The notes below the pieces were generated by a model. The model searched no databases, was not told the origin of the DNA, and saw only the letters and a list, made by a program, of their open reading frames with translations. Below are positions 36,150-46,410 of a DNA stretch of 64,000 bases, in pieces. This DNA comes from Propioniciclava coleopterorum (lineage in GTDB: Bacteria > Actinomycetota > Actinomycetes > Propionibacteriales > Propionibacteriaceae): positions 2,374,722 to 2,438,721 of the forward strand of contig NZ_CP049865.1 of assembly GCF_011393335.1 (NCBI RefSeq). Reading direction: 5' to 3'. Position 1 is the first letter of the stretch. Each line of letters begins with the position of its first letter. Both the position numbers and the translations under genes were made by a program.

Positions 36150-37758
36150 CCGGCCATTGTGCCCCGGTCGCGGCCTGGATCGTCGGGGGCGTCGTCGATG
36201 AGATCCAGCAGGGCCGGCTCGTGGCGCCGCAGTTCGTCGGCCTCGGGGAGGGCGGGCTTGCGCGGGCGCCCGAGCGCGGAGGGCACGTCGGTCGCGTCCG
36301 CGACGAGCTCGGGGGCGGCGATCTGGCGCAGCGGCTCCTCCACGGACCCCAGCGGGGCCAGCTCGGCCTGGGTGACGTCGAGGTCGCGGAACCGCCGGGC
36401 GGTGACCAGGACGCGGTTCTCCAGCGAGCCCACCGACGCGTTGTAGGCCTTGACCGCGGTGCCCAGCGCCCGGCCCAGCTTGTCGACGTTGTGCCCCATG
36501 GTGCCGAGCCGGTCGTACAGCTCGCGGCCGAGCTGGGACACCTCCGCCGCGGACGCCGCCAGCTTGGCTTGCTTCCAGCCGTACGCGACCGAGCGGAGCA
36601 GCCCGATCAGCGTGGTCGGGGTGGCCACCACGATGTCGCGCGCGCTGGCGTACTCGTGCAGGTCGGGGATGAGCCGCAGCGCCTCGAACCCGAGCGCCTC
36701 GTTGGGCACGAACATCACGACGAACTCGGGCGTGCCGGGGTCGGCCTTCCAGTAGTTCTTGCCCGACAGCGCGTCGACGTGACCCTTCACGTTGCGGGCG
36801 AACAGCCCGAGGTAGCGCTCGCGCTCGCGCTCGTCGTCGGTCTCCTGCGCGTCCAGGAACGCCGACAGCGGCACCTTGGAGTCGACGTAGACGAACTTGC
36901 CCTCGGTCAGCATCACCTTCAGGTCGGGGCGGATCACGCGGTCCTCGCTGGTGGAGGACGTCTCCTGCTGGACGAAGTCGCAGTGCTCGAGCATGCCCGC
37001 GAGCTCGGCGACCCGCTGGAGTTGCAGCTCGCCCCACGCGCCGCGGACCTGCGGCTTGCGCAGCGCCGTCGACAGCGCGTTGGTCTCGCGGCGCAACTGC
37101 TCGCCGGTGAACTGCACCGCGCGGACCTGCCCGGCGAGCTCGGTCGCCATCGCGACCCGCGCCTGCTCGACCTCGGCCAGCCGGGTGTTGAACGCGGCGA
37201 GGCTCTCCTTGATCGGCGCCATCAGCTGCTCGGTGGCCTTGAGGCGCTGCTCGGCGGTCACGTCGGCGCGCCGGCCCTGCTCGTCGAGCGCCTGCCCGCT
37301 CAGCAGCTTGAACTCCTTGATCAGCACGTCGCGGTCGGCGGCGACCTCGGCCGCGCGAGCGACGGCAGCGTCCCGCTCCGCGACGGCGGCGACGATCCTG
37401 GCCTCGGCCCCCGCCAGGCGCGCCCGGGCCTCGGACGCCAGCGCCGCGGCGGCGTGCGCGTCCGCCCGGGCCTCGGCGACCTCCTGCCGGGCCAGCGCCG
37501 CCTCGGCCTTCGCCTCCTGGACGCGGACCTGCGCCTGCGCGGCCGAGGTGCCGGCGTCGGCCAGCTCCGTGCGGGTCTGCGCGGCCTCGGCGCGGGCGCG
37601 TTCGGCGTCCGAGCGGGCCTGGGCGGCGTCGGCCCGCAACCGCTCGACTCCCGCCCCGTCGCCGGAGTCGGAGGCCGACTGCCGCAGCCACAGCCACGCC
37701 CCAGCGCGCCGAGGGCGACGCCGAGGAGCAGGGCCAGCAGCACCGTCAACGTGTCCAT
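36146..37758 (-). CDS. rmuC: DNA recombination protein RmuC, frameshifted after the membrane anchor
   Basis: RmuC has an N-terminal membrane anchor (MDTLTVLLALLLGVALGALG), a long coiled coil (residues ~40-190) and a nuclease-like core (RGAWGELQLQRVAELAGM, LPGGKFVYVDSKVPLSAF-like, VMFVPNEALGFEAL, VATPTTLIGLLRSVAYGW). The anchor is in one frame and the rest in another; adding one base to the CCCC run at 37698-37701 reads through as GALGAWLWLRQ, giving ~538 residues. RmuC limits inversions and recombination at short inverted repeats. It is translationally coupled to ilvA. Confidence 0.92.
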
Positions 37759-37845
37759 GCACCGATCCTCACAGGTGCTCCCGACAGTTTCCGCCGCGAC
37801 CCGCCCCCTCACCCCGTAGTGGTGGGCGCACCGCCGCGGCGGGCG

Positions 37846-40380
37846 TCACCGCCGGAGACTCGGTGGCGGCGTCTCGAGCGACGCGGCGGCCAGGCGCGCC
37901 GCCTCGGCCGCGAGCGGGGTGCCGCGCGGCGGCTCCGCGGCCAGCGCGCGCAGGGCCAGGGCCGCCGCGGACGTGCCGCGCGCCCGCCGCGCGAGCTCCG
38001 CGGGCGTCGGCACGGGGCTGCCGTAGGCGCGCGCGAGCTCCGCCCCCGCCTCGTACAGCGTGCCCGCGCCCCTGACCTCGGCGGTCGCGGGCAGCAGCGC
38101 GGCGATGACCTGCAGCACCCGGTGGCCGGCCAGCGCGCCGATCGATGCGGCGTCGGTGAGCGCGGCGGCCACCCGGCCGGCGTAGATGGCGTGGTCGGCC
38201 AGCAGGGCGGCGAGCTCGTCTGCCAGGACGTCCGGGGCCAGCAGGTTCGCCTCGGCGAGCGCGGCCAGCGCCTCGGCCGTGGCGGCGCGGTGGCCGGCTT
38301 CCTTGGCCGACAACCCCAGCGCGAGCGCGAACGCCGTCGGGCCGCCGACGAGCCGCCGGGATGCGCCCAGCGCCGCGAACACCTCGGGGACGCCCCGCAC
38401 GTTCACCACCGCCACGGCGGCGGACAGCGCCGGGGAGAAGTGGGCGGCCAGGACGTCGGGGTTGTTCGCGTACAGCACCCCCGCCCACTGGGCGAGCTGC
38501 GCGTAGCCGTCCTGCTCGCGCGCCTCCTCGACGCGGTGGCCGTACTCCTGCGGCACGCGGGTCGTGTCCAGCGCCCGGTCGGCGTAGGACGCGCGCGGCC
38601 CGGCGCCCGAGCCCGGGGCCGTGTACAGCAGCCGCGGCGGCGTCGGGTCGCCCGAGCCGAAGGTGCCCTCGCCGACGGCGTGCCGCCCGCGCACCCAGTC
38701 CAGGGCGGTGGCCGGCAGCGGCGCCAGCGCGACCTGCTCGACGACGCCGGGTCGCAGCGCCTCCACCAGCAGCGCCCCGGGGCCGTGGGTCGCGATCATC
38801 CGGTAGCCGGCGCGGAACGTGTGGATCTCGACGACCTCCTCGGTGCCGTCGGCCCCGAGCCGGTGCGTCGTCGCGGTCCGCTCGCTCACCTCGGCGTCCG
38901 GCGGGACGGGCGCGTCGTCGGCGAGGAACACGTGGCGGCGGAAACCCCGGAAGTCGAGGTGGGGGACCGGGAGTCCCAGCCAGGCGCGCAGCCGCACGGC
39001 GAGGTGGCGCCGCGGCGAGGACCGGGAGGCGTCGAGGTCGCCCTCGGCCACCGCCAGGGCCCGGTCGGCCAGGCTGCGCCACGCCGGGGCGACGGCGAGG
39101 GAGGCCGGGGCGGCGTCCAGGCCGTCGAGCGCCGCCATCATGCCGGGCAGCAGGGTGCCGTCGCCGACGCCCTCCAGGAACGACGCCACCGCGTCGCGCA
39201 GGGCCTCGCCCTCCAGCGGAGGCGGGTCCCACGGCAGCGGCGGCAGGTCGGCGCGGCGCGGCCCCGGCACGTCGACCGGCGGCGTCGAGGCGCGGGGCGG
39301 CTCGGGAGCGGCCACGGCGGCCGGGAGCAGCGCGGACGCCCGGCGCGCCACGTCCGCGGGCAGCCGTCCGACGACCGACGCCACGACCTCCCCGACCGGC
39401 CCGGACGCCTCGGGCGCGGCGGCGACCACGTCGGCCAGGAGCGCGACCTGGCCGGCGAGCAGCTTCTTCTCGGTGCGTTCGAACACCGGCGCGTCCAGCA
39501 GCGCGGCGACCTGCTCGGTCGAGGGGCGGGCACCCCCGGCCAGGGCGGCGCGCAGGGTGTCCTGCGCCAGCCCCACCGCCACGCTGGGGGCGGCGGCCAG
39601 CACGGCCACGTGCGTCCCCCAGCGCGCCATCGTCTCGGCCGGGGTCGGTTCCAGGCCGCGGTGGACGCGGGGGTACCAGGTCACGGCCCGCGGCGCGAAG
39701 TCGCGCAGCAGGGCCGCGAGGCTCTCGTCCAGCAGCCGCGCGCGCACCGCCGGGTCGGCGGCGAGCTCCGCGACCGCGGCCGCCCAGTCCGGCGCCTGCC
39801 GCTCGTCGACGAGCCGCCAGTCGCCGCCCAGCGGCTCGACCCGGAACAGCGCCCAGAACTCGTGCCACTGCTCGGGGTGGGCGCGCAGGTGCCCGGGCAG
39901 GGCGTCGGGTGCCGGGACCTCGGCGTACAGCCACCACTCCAGGTAGTCCGCGGACTCCGGGCGCAGGTCGTGCGCGGCCTTCACGGCGCGCGCCGTCGCG
40001 ACGGCCATGCGCGGCTCGCCGCCGGCCTGCGCGAGTTGGTCGAGGAACCGGGCACCCCAGTCCGCGTCGCGCCCGGCCAGCGCGCCGGCCAGCACGTCGG
40101 CGAGCGCCTGGGACCGGGCGTCGGGGAACTGGCGGACCTCCCAGCTCGCCATCGCCTCGGCGACGGCCCTGGGCGCCCCCAGCGCGGCCAGGACGAGCGC
40201 GGCCCGCGGCGTCCAGCCTTCGGCGCGCAGCAGGCGGCTCGCCGGGACCGTGCGCGCCAGGGCGGCGCGCTCCGCCTCGTCGGCGCCGTCGAACGCGGCG
40301 TCCAGCGCGGGGAGGGTGTCGGGGCCGGTGCCGGTGGCGCCGCGCTTGAGCAGCGAGCGGCGGGCGGCGAGATCGGTCAT
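37846..40380 (-). CDS. DUF6493-like large helical protein, partner of SWIM protein
   Basis: 844 residues, Ala/Leu/Arg-rich and mainly helical, without signal peptide or membrane helix. Its N-terminal half has HEAT-like repeats (DEAERAALARTVPASRL, RAALVLAALGAPRAV); segments FRVEPLGGDWRLVDER and RVPQEYGHRVEEARE look like the DUF6493/DUF7824-type proteins encoded next to SWIM zinc-finger genes in actinobacteria. ATG 40378-40380 overlaps the SWIM stop by 4 bp. Role unknown. Confidence 0.65.
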   Translation of the reverse strand: MTDLAARRSLLKRGATGTGPDTLPALDAAFDGADEAERAALARTVPASRLLRAEGWTPRAALVLAALGAPRAVAEAMASWEVRQFPDARSQALADVLAGALAGRDADWGARFLDQLAQAGGEPRMAVATARAVKAAHDLRPESADYLEWWLYAEVPAPDALPGHLRAHPEQWHEFWALFRVEPLGGDWRLVDERQAPDWAAAVAELAADPAVRARLLDESLAALLRDFAPRAVTWYPRVHRGLEPTPAETMARWGTHVAVLAAAPSVAVGLAQDTLRAALAGGARPSTEQVAALLDAPVFERTEKKLLAGQVALLADVVAAAPEASGPVGEVVASVVGRLPADVARRASALLPAAVAAPEPPRASTPPVDVPGPRRADLPPLPWDPPPLEGEALRDAVASFLEGVGDGTLLPGMMAALDGLDAAPASLAVAPAWRSLADRALAVAEGDLDASRSSPRRHLAVRLRAWLGLPVPHLDFRGFRRHVFLADDAPVPPDAEVSERTATTHRLGADGTEEVVEIHTFRAGYRMIATHGPGALLVEALRPGVVEQVALAPLPATALDWVRGRHAVGEGTFGSGDPTPPRLLYTAPGSGAGPRASYADRALDTTRVPQEYGHRVEEAREQDGYAQLAQWAGVLYANNPDVLAAHFSPALSAAVAVVNVRGVPEVFAALGASRRLVGGPTAFALALGLSAKEAGHRAATAEALAALAEANLLAPDVLADELAALLADHAIYAGRVAAALTDAASIGALAGHRVLQVIAALLPATAEVRGAGTLYEAGAELARAYGSPVPTPAELARRARGTSAAALALRALAAEPPRGTPLAAEAARLAAASLETPPPSLRR

Positions 40381-41717
40381 GGTGCCTCCGCGGCGAGGTG
40401 GGCGACGAGGACGTGCTTGCAGGGGCCCCGGGTGCCGCGGTACTGCGCGTACCACGGGCAGGTGCAGCGGTCGTCGGCCAGGCGCACCTCGTGGGTCGCG
40501 GCGCCGGAGCGGACCAGCGCGATCCCGTCTGTCACCTCGACCGCGCCCGCCTCCGCGAGGGCGTGGGCGTCCGCCAGGCGGGGGTGCAGCGCCGTGAGGG
40601 CGGTGGGGAGGTAGGGCAGCGGCCGGTGGAACCAGGCGCCTGCGTCCAGGTCGTAGCCGACCTGCCCCGAGGTGGCGAGCAGCGCCAGCGCCCCCGCCAC
40701 GCGCTCGGCGGGCAGCCCCGACCCGGCGCCGAGCTTGGCGGGGTCGATGCGCGGGTCGAACGCGAGCAGCGCCGAGACCAGGTCGGCGTCGTGCTCGGTG
40801 TGCGGCCCGGCGAGCGCGGACAGCACCGCCCCCTCGCCGGAGAACCCGCGCGTCTTCTCGGGGCTCAGCCCGATCGTCAGCGTCGCGCCCGGCAGCCCCA
40901 GGACCCACCCGGACGCCGAGGGCGGCGAGCCGGCCGACACGTCGGGGGCGAAGGCGCGCAGCCCGGTCGCGTGCCGCAGGATCGGCTCCAGGACGCGCAG
41001 CCGCTCGGGGCCCGCCACCGCGACGGCGCCGGCCGTGGGCCGCGACGCCAGCCGCAGCCCGCGGGACGCGCGCGTCGCCCACAGGACGGTGCGCGTCGTC
41101 GAGGAGCGGGGCAGCCCGCGCACGAACGCCCGTGCCGCGTCGGCGTCCAGCTCGTGGCGCAGCGCCATGCCGGCGCTCAGCGCCTGGGTCTCGGCGAAGC
41201 CCTTGAGCCAGCGCGTCGGCAGCGGCACCCTCTCCTCGACCACCGCGCCGTCGAGGGTCGTGGCCCGCAGCCCGTCGGTGCCCACGTCCAGGTGGAGCGG
41301 TTCGCGGGCGCGCAGCCCGGCCAGCGCCTGGCGCAGCGGCGGGTTCACGTCGACGTTGGTGACGCCCGCGGCCACGCGCTCGGCGTCGAGCGCGGACGCC
41401 GCCACGTCGAGCCGCGCGTACACGCCGCAGCAGGCGCTGAACGACTCCAGTCGCAGCCCCTCCGGGGTCGAGGTGACCACGGGGTCGGCGGCCCGCAGCA
41501 CCGCGGCCTGGGCGTTCGGGGGCACGTAGAACCGGGTCCGGGCGACCCGCGCCAGCGCCAGCAACCCGGCGGCCACCACGTCGGGACGGGCCACGAAACC
41601 CGAGAAGAAGTGCGGGTGTTCGGCCGGGCCGTCGGCGTCGCTGCCGCCGCTCGTCGCGAGCGTGAGGGCGTCCCCGTCCAGCTCCGACGGCCACAGGTAG
41701 CGGTAGGTCGCGGTCAC
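40377..41717 (-). CDS. SWIM zinc-finger domain protein
   Basis: 446 residues. The C-terminus holds a SWIM zinc finger: CTCPWY...GPCKHVLVAH (CxCx(n)CxH pattern, about 418-440), a fold that binds DNA or protein. Upstream regions have a TRWLKGFAETQALSAGM segment and a winged-helix-like part (LPAERVAGALALLATSGQVG). The GTG at 41715-41717 overlaps the GH35 stop, and the stop overlaps the DUF6493 start. The SWIM-DUF6493 pair is widespread in actinobacteria with no defined function. Confidence 0.85.
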   Translation of the reverse strand: MTATYRYLWPSELDGDALTLATSGGSDADGPAEHPHFFSGFVARPDVVAAGLLALARVARTRFYVPPNAQAAVLRAADPVVTSTPEGLRLESFSACCGVYARLDVAASALDAERVAAGVTNVDVNPPLRQALAGLRAREPLHLDVGTDGLRATTLDGAVVEERVPLPTRWLKGFAETQALSAGMALRHELDADAARAFVRGLPRSSTTRTVLWATRASRGLRLASRPTAGAVAVAGPERLRVLEPILRHATGLRAFAPDVSAGSPPSASGWVLGLPGATLTIGLSPEKTRGFSGEGAVLSALAGPHTEHDADLVSALLAFDPRIDPAKLGAGSGLPAERVAGALALLATSGQVGYDLDAGAWFHRPLPYLPTALTALHPRLADAHALAEAGAVEVTDGIALVRSGAATHEVRLADDRCTCPWYAQYRGTRGPCKHVLVAHLAAEAP

Positions 41718-44095
41718 GGCGCCACCCGGAGTTCGGTCCGGGTGACGGTGACCAGGTCGATCGCGGCGACCCGGACGCCGTCGGGCACCCCGCGGACGCT
41801 CGGGTCGACCCAGACGCCCGTCGCGGCGCGCCAGGGCAGCAACTCCAGGGTGAGGCCGTCGCGGCGGGCGGCGTCCAGGTGGTCGCTCAGGTCGACGTCC
41901 CAGACCCGGCCGTGCCAGAAGTGGTCGCTGAGCACCTCCTCGCCGAGTAGGGCGCGCCCGACGTCGCCGCTCCACCTCACCCGCAGCAGCACCCGGTCCG
42001 CCCCCGGCGCGACGTCGGGGACAGCCACCGGGACGCGGGCGGCGCCCGAGGCGTCCGTCGGGGCGCTCAGCCGGGCGGCCGGCCCGCCGACCCGGGGGAG
42101 CGGGGCGCGGGCGTCCGGTGCCAGGTCGGCGGCCAGGCGTCGCGTCCCGGCGGCGGTGGCGAGTTCCCCGCTCCACCACCCGGCGGGGCCGGTCGCGGCG
42201 CGCAGGCCCGGGCCCTGCAGGCGCCGGCCGCCCCACACCGACAGCCGCGTCGTCGGGGCCTCGGTGCGCACGACGAGCGCGCCGTCGCGCACCGAGAGGG
42301 CGGCGTCGGCCAGCAGCAGCGTCGGCGCGCCGGCGAGCGGCAGCAGCCAGAGCCGGTCCGCCGAGGCCTGGTCCAGCACGAGCACACGCACCCCGGGCAG
42401 GCCGAGCAGGCACGCGGGGCCGGGCTCGGGCTCCACGACGGTCGCGCCGTCGGCGGGCCGGGACGCCGCCCCCTGCACGGGCACGTCGCCCTCGAGCACC
42501 ACCTCCACCGGGACGCCGTCGGTCGCCCCCAGGACGACCAGGTCGCCCTCGGCGTCGCTCACCCGGGCCAGCAGCTGCGCCGTAGCGCTGCGCAGCGTCA
42601 CGCCCGGGGCGAGCGGCAGCCGCAGCGGCCACGCGACCGCCACGCCCGCGGGCAGGTGGAGGGGGCGGCTCGGCACGGCGATGACGGCGTCGTCGAAGGC
42701 CACCTGCACCTGGGCGACGGGCACCCCCGGCAGGGCGTGCCGGGCGGGCTGGTGCGTGGTCCAGAACAGGTGGCCGCGCCGCCCGTCCGAGCGCACCGAC
42801 CAGCGCAGGTCGGCGCCCTCGTCCGGCCCGATCGTGGCCGGCATGGCGGCGAGGTCGGGGTCGGCCGCCAGGAACAGGTGCTGGCGCCGCAGCAGGTGGA
42901 AGTGGGGCCGGAGCTGTCCGAACTCGCCGATCGGGGCGTGGAAGTCGTAGCTGCGGGTCGGGACGTCGTTGGGGTAGCCCGTGGCCTGCGACTCCTGCTC
43001 GGTGCCGTGCGGCCCGACGCGCTGCGTGCCGCCGGCGTACATGTAGTAGCCCTGCCACGCCGAGCCGGAGGCGATCTTCGCCAGCGTCAGCGCGGCCACG
43101 TCCTCGGGGGTGACGAGCGGGCGCCGGTGGTAGGCGACGTGCATGCCGCCGCCGAGCTCGCAGGTCGCGAAGGGCACCGCGTCCGCCTTCTGCAGCCGGA
43201 CGCCGTCCCGCCCGGCGGGCCCGTCGCCGAGGGCGGCGCGGACGTCCGCGCCGACGCCCAGGTCGTCGCGCACCGCGCTGGGCCGGAAGTGCACCGCCGC
43301 CCAGTCGGGCCAGTCGGTGTCCGCCTCCTCCCAGAACCCGTCGGCGTAGCCGCCGAACACGGGCAGCAGCGTGTCGGGCACCTGGGCGCCGCCCCAGCCG
43401 GTCGCGGTCCACAGCGGGACGCGCAGCCCGGCGTCCTCGGCCAGCGCGCGCAGGGTGGCGAGGTGCCCGGGCTGGTCGTACAGCTCGTTGTCCACCTGGA
43501 CGCCGACGACCGGCCCACCCTCGGCGTGGTTCAGCCCGGTCAGCTGCGCGGCGATCTCGCCGTAGAGCCGGCGCACGAGCCGCAGGTAGCCGGGGTCGTC
43601 GGTGCGGGTGACCACGTCGGCGGCCCCCAGCCAGTCGGGGAACCCGCCCAGGCGGGCCTCACCGTGCGCCCAGGGGCCGAGCCGCACGACGACGTCGAGC
43701 CCGTGCGCGGCGGCCCGCTCCACGAACGCGCGCAGGTCCAGGTTCCCCTCCCAGCGGAATCGCCCGGGCTCGGGCTCGTGCGCCTGCCAGAACACGTAGC
43801 AGGCCACCGCGTTCAGGCCGCCGGCGCGGGCGTGGGCCAGCACCTCGTCCCAGCGGTGCCGGGGCAGCCGCGCGTAGTGCACCTCGCCGGAGACCGGGAA
43901 CCAGGGCCGCCCGCCGCGCTCCAGGTGCGTCGCGGTCACCGCGATCCGGTCGGGCGCACCGGGCGGCTCGCCCAGCGGCAGGTGGTCGCGGCGCGGCGGC
44001 GCGGGGCGGGGGACGCTCAGCGCCGCCAGGGGCGCCGAGGAGGGTGGGGGCGGCGTGGACGCCGGCGGCGGGGACGGCTTGGACGGGGCGGGCAC
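41714..44095 (-). CDS. Glycoside hydrolase family 35-type beta-galactosidase
   Basis: 793 residues. The TIM-barrel part shows GEVHYARLPRHRWDEVL, FWQAHEPEPGRFRWEG, VVRLGPWAHGEARLGG and VQVDNELYDQPG (acid/base Glu), with the likely nucleophile Glu in ATCELGGGMHVAY. A beta-rich C-terminal half (jelly-roll-like) ends SDHFWHGRVWDVDLS. It has no signal peptide, so it is cytosolic. GTG 44093-44095 is chosen because of AGGAAGG upstream and coupling downstream. Coupling to SWIM/DUF6493 is unusual. Confidence 0.82.
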   Translation of the reverse strand: MPAPSKPSPPPASTPPPPSSAPLAALSVPRPAPPRRDHLPLGEPPGAPDRIAVTATHLERGGRPWFPVSGEVHYARLPRHRWDEVLAHARAGGLNAVACYVFWQAHEPEPGRFRWEGNLDLRAFVERAAAHGLDVVVRLGPWAHGEARLGGFPDWLGAADVVTRTDDPGYLRLVRRLYGEIAAQLTGLNHAEGGPVVGVQVDNELYDQPGHLATLRALAEDAGLRVPLWTATGWGGAQVPDTLLPVFGGYADGFWEEADTDWPDWAAVHFRPSAVRDDLGVGADVRAALGDGPAGRDGVRLQKADAVPFATCELGGGMHVAYHRRPLVTPEDVAALTLAKIASGSAWQGYYMYAGGTQRVGPHGTEQESQATGYPNDVPTRSYDFHAPIGEFGQLRPHFHLLRRQHLFLAADPDLAAMPATIGPDEGADLRWSVRSDGRRGHLFWTTHQPARHALPGVPVAQVQVAFDDAVIAVPSRPLHLPAGVAVAWPLRLPLAPGVTLRSATAQLLARVSDAEGDLVVLGATDGVPVEVVLEGDVPVQGAASRPADGATVVEPEPGPACLLGLPGVRVLVLDQASADRLWLLPLAGAPTLLLADAALSVRDGALVVRTEAPTTRLSVWGGRRLQGPGLRAATGPAGWWSGELATAAGTRRLAADLAPDARAPLPRVGGPAARLSAPTDASGAARVPVAVPDVAPGADRVLLRVRWSGDVGRALLGEEVLSDHFWHGRVWDVDLSDHLDAARRDGLTLELLPWRAATGVWVDPSVRGVPDGVRVAAIDLVTVTRTELRVAP

Positions 44096-44220
44096 GGGAG
44101 ACCTTCCTGTGGCGGGTCGGCACGACTCTACGAGGCCGGCGCGGCGCCCGGGCGGCGTCTTGGTCCGCGAGGTCGCGGGCGCGGCCGACGCGCCTGCCGG
44201 ACTGCGGCACAATGGCGGCC

Positions 44221-45483
44221 ATGGCTTCGGAGTACATCGACGATCTCGCCTCGTTCGTCACCGCGTCCCCCTCCTCCTTCCACGCCGCCGCCGAGCTGGC
44301 GCAGCGGCTGGACGCCGAGGGCTTCGCCGTGCAGGACGAGACGCAACCCTTCGACGCGAACCCCGGCGGGCACTACGCGGTCCGCGACGGCGCGGTGATC
44401 GCCTGGTGGCTGCCGGAGGGCTTCGACCCGGCGCGCGCGGGCTTCCGGATCGTCGGCGCGCACACCGACAGCCCCAGCCTGAAACTCAAGCCGCAGCCCA
44501 CGGCGTCCGCCTTCGGGTGGCAGCAGGCCGCGGTCGAGATCTACGGCGGGCCGCTGCCCAACGCCTGGCTCGACCGCGAGCTGGGGCTGGCGGGCCGGGT
44601 CGTGACCCGCGACGGCGAGCAGGTGCTGGTCGCGACGCCCGCCTGGCTGCGCGTGCCGCAGGTCGCCCCGCACCTGGACCGCTCGGTGAACGAGTCGCTG
44701 TCGCTGAACCGGCAGCGCCACCTGAAGCCGATCTTCGCGGTCGGGCACCCCGAGCTCGACCTGCTCGACCTGATCGCCGACGTGGCCGGGCTCGACGTCG
44801 CCGACGTCGCCAGCCACGACCTGTACGCCTACCCGACCGAGGCGCCGGCGGTGTTCGGGCCGACGGAGGAGTTCTTCGCCAGCTCCCGGCTGGACAACCT
44901 CTCCTCGGTGCACGCCGGGCTGCGCGCGCTGCTGGACGCCCCCGAGGGCTCCGACGTGACGGTGCTGGCCTGCTTCGATCACGAGGAGGTCGGGTCGGCG
45001 TCCCGCTCGGGCGCCGCGGGCCCGTTCCTGGAGCAGGTGCTGCGTCGGGTGGCCGGCGCGGTCGGCGTCCGGGGGTCGGGGTGGGAGGAACTGCTGGCGC
45101 GCTCGTCCTGCATCTCCGCGGACGCCGGGCACGCGATCCATCCGAACTACCCGGAGCTGCACGATCCGGACCACCAGCCGCTGCTCAACGGCGGGCCGCT
45201 GCTGAAGTTCAACGCCAACCTGCGCTACACCACGGACGCCGCGAGCGCGTCGCTGTGGCGCCGGGCGTGCGCGGCCGCCGGCGTCCCCACGCAGGACTTC
45301 GTGTCCAACAACGCGGTGTCGTGCGGGTCGACGATCGGACCGATGACCGCCGAACGCTTCGGCATCGTGATGTGCGACGTCGGGATCCCGCTGCTGAGCA
45401 TGCACTCGACGCGCGAACTGGCCGGGGTGCACGATCCCGGCTACCTCGCCGGCGCCCTGACCGCGTACTACGCCGGGGCCTGA
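44221..45483 (+). CDS. apeB: M18-family aspartyl-type aminopeptidase
   Basis: 420 residues. The dinuclear-zinc ligands are visible: GAHTDSPSLKLKP, DNLSSVHAGL, DHEEVGSASRSGA, DAGHAIHPNYP and MHSTRE. M18 enzymes remove N-terminal acidic residues and form large dodecamers. Start ATG 44221; an in-frame ATG at 44212 is an alternative. It diverges from the GH35 operon and precedes the ZIP gene. Confidence 0.93.
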   Translation: MASEYIDDLASFVTASPSSFHAAAELAQRLDAEGFAVQDETQPFDANPGGHYAVRDGAVIAWWLPEGFDPARAGFRIVGAHTDSPSLKLKPQPTASAFGWQQAAVEIYGGPLPNAWLDRELGLAGRVVTRDGEQVLVATPAWLRVPQVAPHLDRSVNESLSLNRQRHLKPIFAVGHPELDLLDLIADVAGLDVADVASHDLYAYPTEAPAVFGPTEEFFASSRLDNLSSVHAGLRALLDAPEGSDVTVLACFDHEEVGSASRSGAAGPFLEQVLRRVAGAVGVRGSGWEELLARSSCISADAGHAIHPNYPELHDPDHQPLLNGGPLLKFNANLRYTTDAASASLWRRACAAAGVPTQDFVSNNAVSCGSTIGPMTAERFGIVMCDVGIPLLSMHSTRELAGVHDPGYLAGALTAYYAGA

Positions 45484-45524
45484 GGGCCGGTGCCCGACCC
45501 GTCCCCGCGCACGGCTGAGGCCGC

Positions 45525-46325
45525 ATGATCCTCGCGCTGGCCGTCTCGCTGCTGGCGGGGCTGGCCACGTCCGTCGGCGGCGCGCTCGCGCTCGGCCGCC
45601 GCACGCTGGAGCGGGCCTGGTTGGCGGTCGCCCTGGCGTTCGCGTCCGGGGCGATGCTGCTGGTGAGCCTCGTGGAACTGCTCCCGCTGGGGATCGCGTC
45701 GCTGGGGGAGCAGTTCGGCCCGAAGACGGCCGCCGGCGTCGGCTACCTGGTGTTCTTCGTGGGCATCGGCCTGGTGCTCGCGATCGACCGCTTCCTGCCC
45801 CAGCCGCTCAACCCGAACGAGACCGAGGGCCGCGAGCACGAGGTGGCCGCGGGCGAGGTGCCGCACACGCAGCGGCTGCTGCGCTCGGGGCTCCTGGTCG
45901 CGTTGGTGCTGGGACTGCACAACTTCCCCGAGGGGATGGCGACCTTCCTCTCGACCTACTCCGACGTCGGCGTGGGGATCCCGCTGGCGGTCGCGATCGC
46001 GATCCACAATGTGCCCGAGGGGATCGCGGTGGCCGCGCCGGTGTACGCCGCGACCGGGTCGCGCTCGAAGGCGTTCTGGTGGGCGACGATCTCGGGCCTC
46101 ACCGAGCCGGTCGGCGGGCTGATCGCCGCCGGCCTGGTCACGTGGGTGATCCCGCCGGCGTTCTTCGGCGTCTTCTACGCGCTGGTGGCCGGGATGATGG
46201 TCTTCCTGGCGCTCGACGAACTCCTGCCGGGCGCCTGGCGCTACCAGACCGACAAGCACCAGACCGTCTACGGGATGCTGGCCGGCATGGCCGTGGTCGC
46301 CCTCAGCCTGATGCTGTTCGCCTGA
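45525..46325 (+). CDS. zupT: ZIP-family divalent metal transporter
   Basis: 266 residues with eight predicted helices. The paired metal motifs of bacterial ZupT are present: HNFPEGMATF and HNVPEGIAVAAP, and a cytosolic His-containing loop (EHEVAAGEVPHTQR). It probably imports Zn2+ or Fe2+. The gene starts 41 bp after the M18 aminopeptidase, itself a metalloenzyme, and may be co-transcribed with it. Confidence 0.92.
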   Translation: MILALAVSLLAGLATSVGGALALGRRTLERAWLAVALAFASGAMLLVSLVELLPLGIASLGEQFGPKTAAGVGYLVFFVGIGLVLAIDRFLPQPLNPNETEGREHEVAAGEVPHTQRLLRSGLLVALVLGLHNFPEGMATFLSTYSDVGVGIPLAVAIAIHNVPEGIAVAAPVYAATGSRSKAFWWATISGLTEPVGGLIAAGLVTWVIPPAFFGVFYALVAGMMVFLALDELLPGAWRYQTDKHQTVYGMLAGMAVVALSLMLFA

Positions 46326-46410
46326 CCGCCCCCGGACGCGGCGGGTCGCCGCGCCCGGGCCGGGGTGCCGCCGACCCGCGGGTCGGCCGGGCGATCGGGC
46401 GGGGGAGCGG

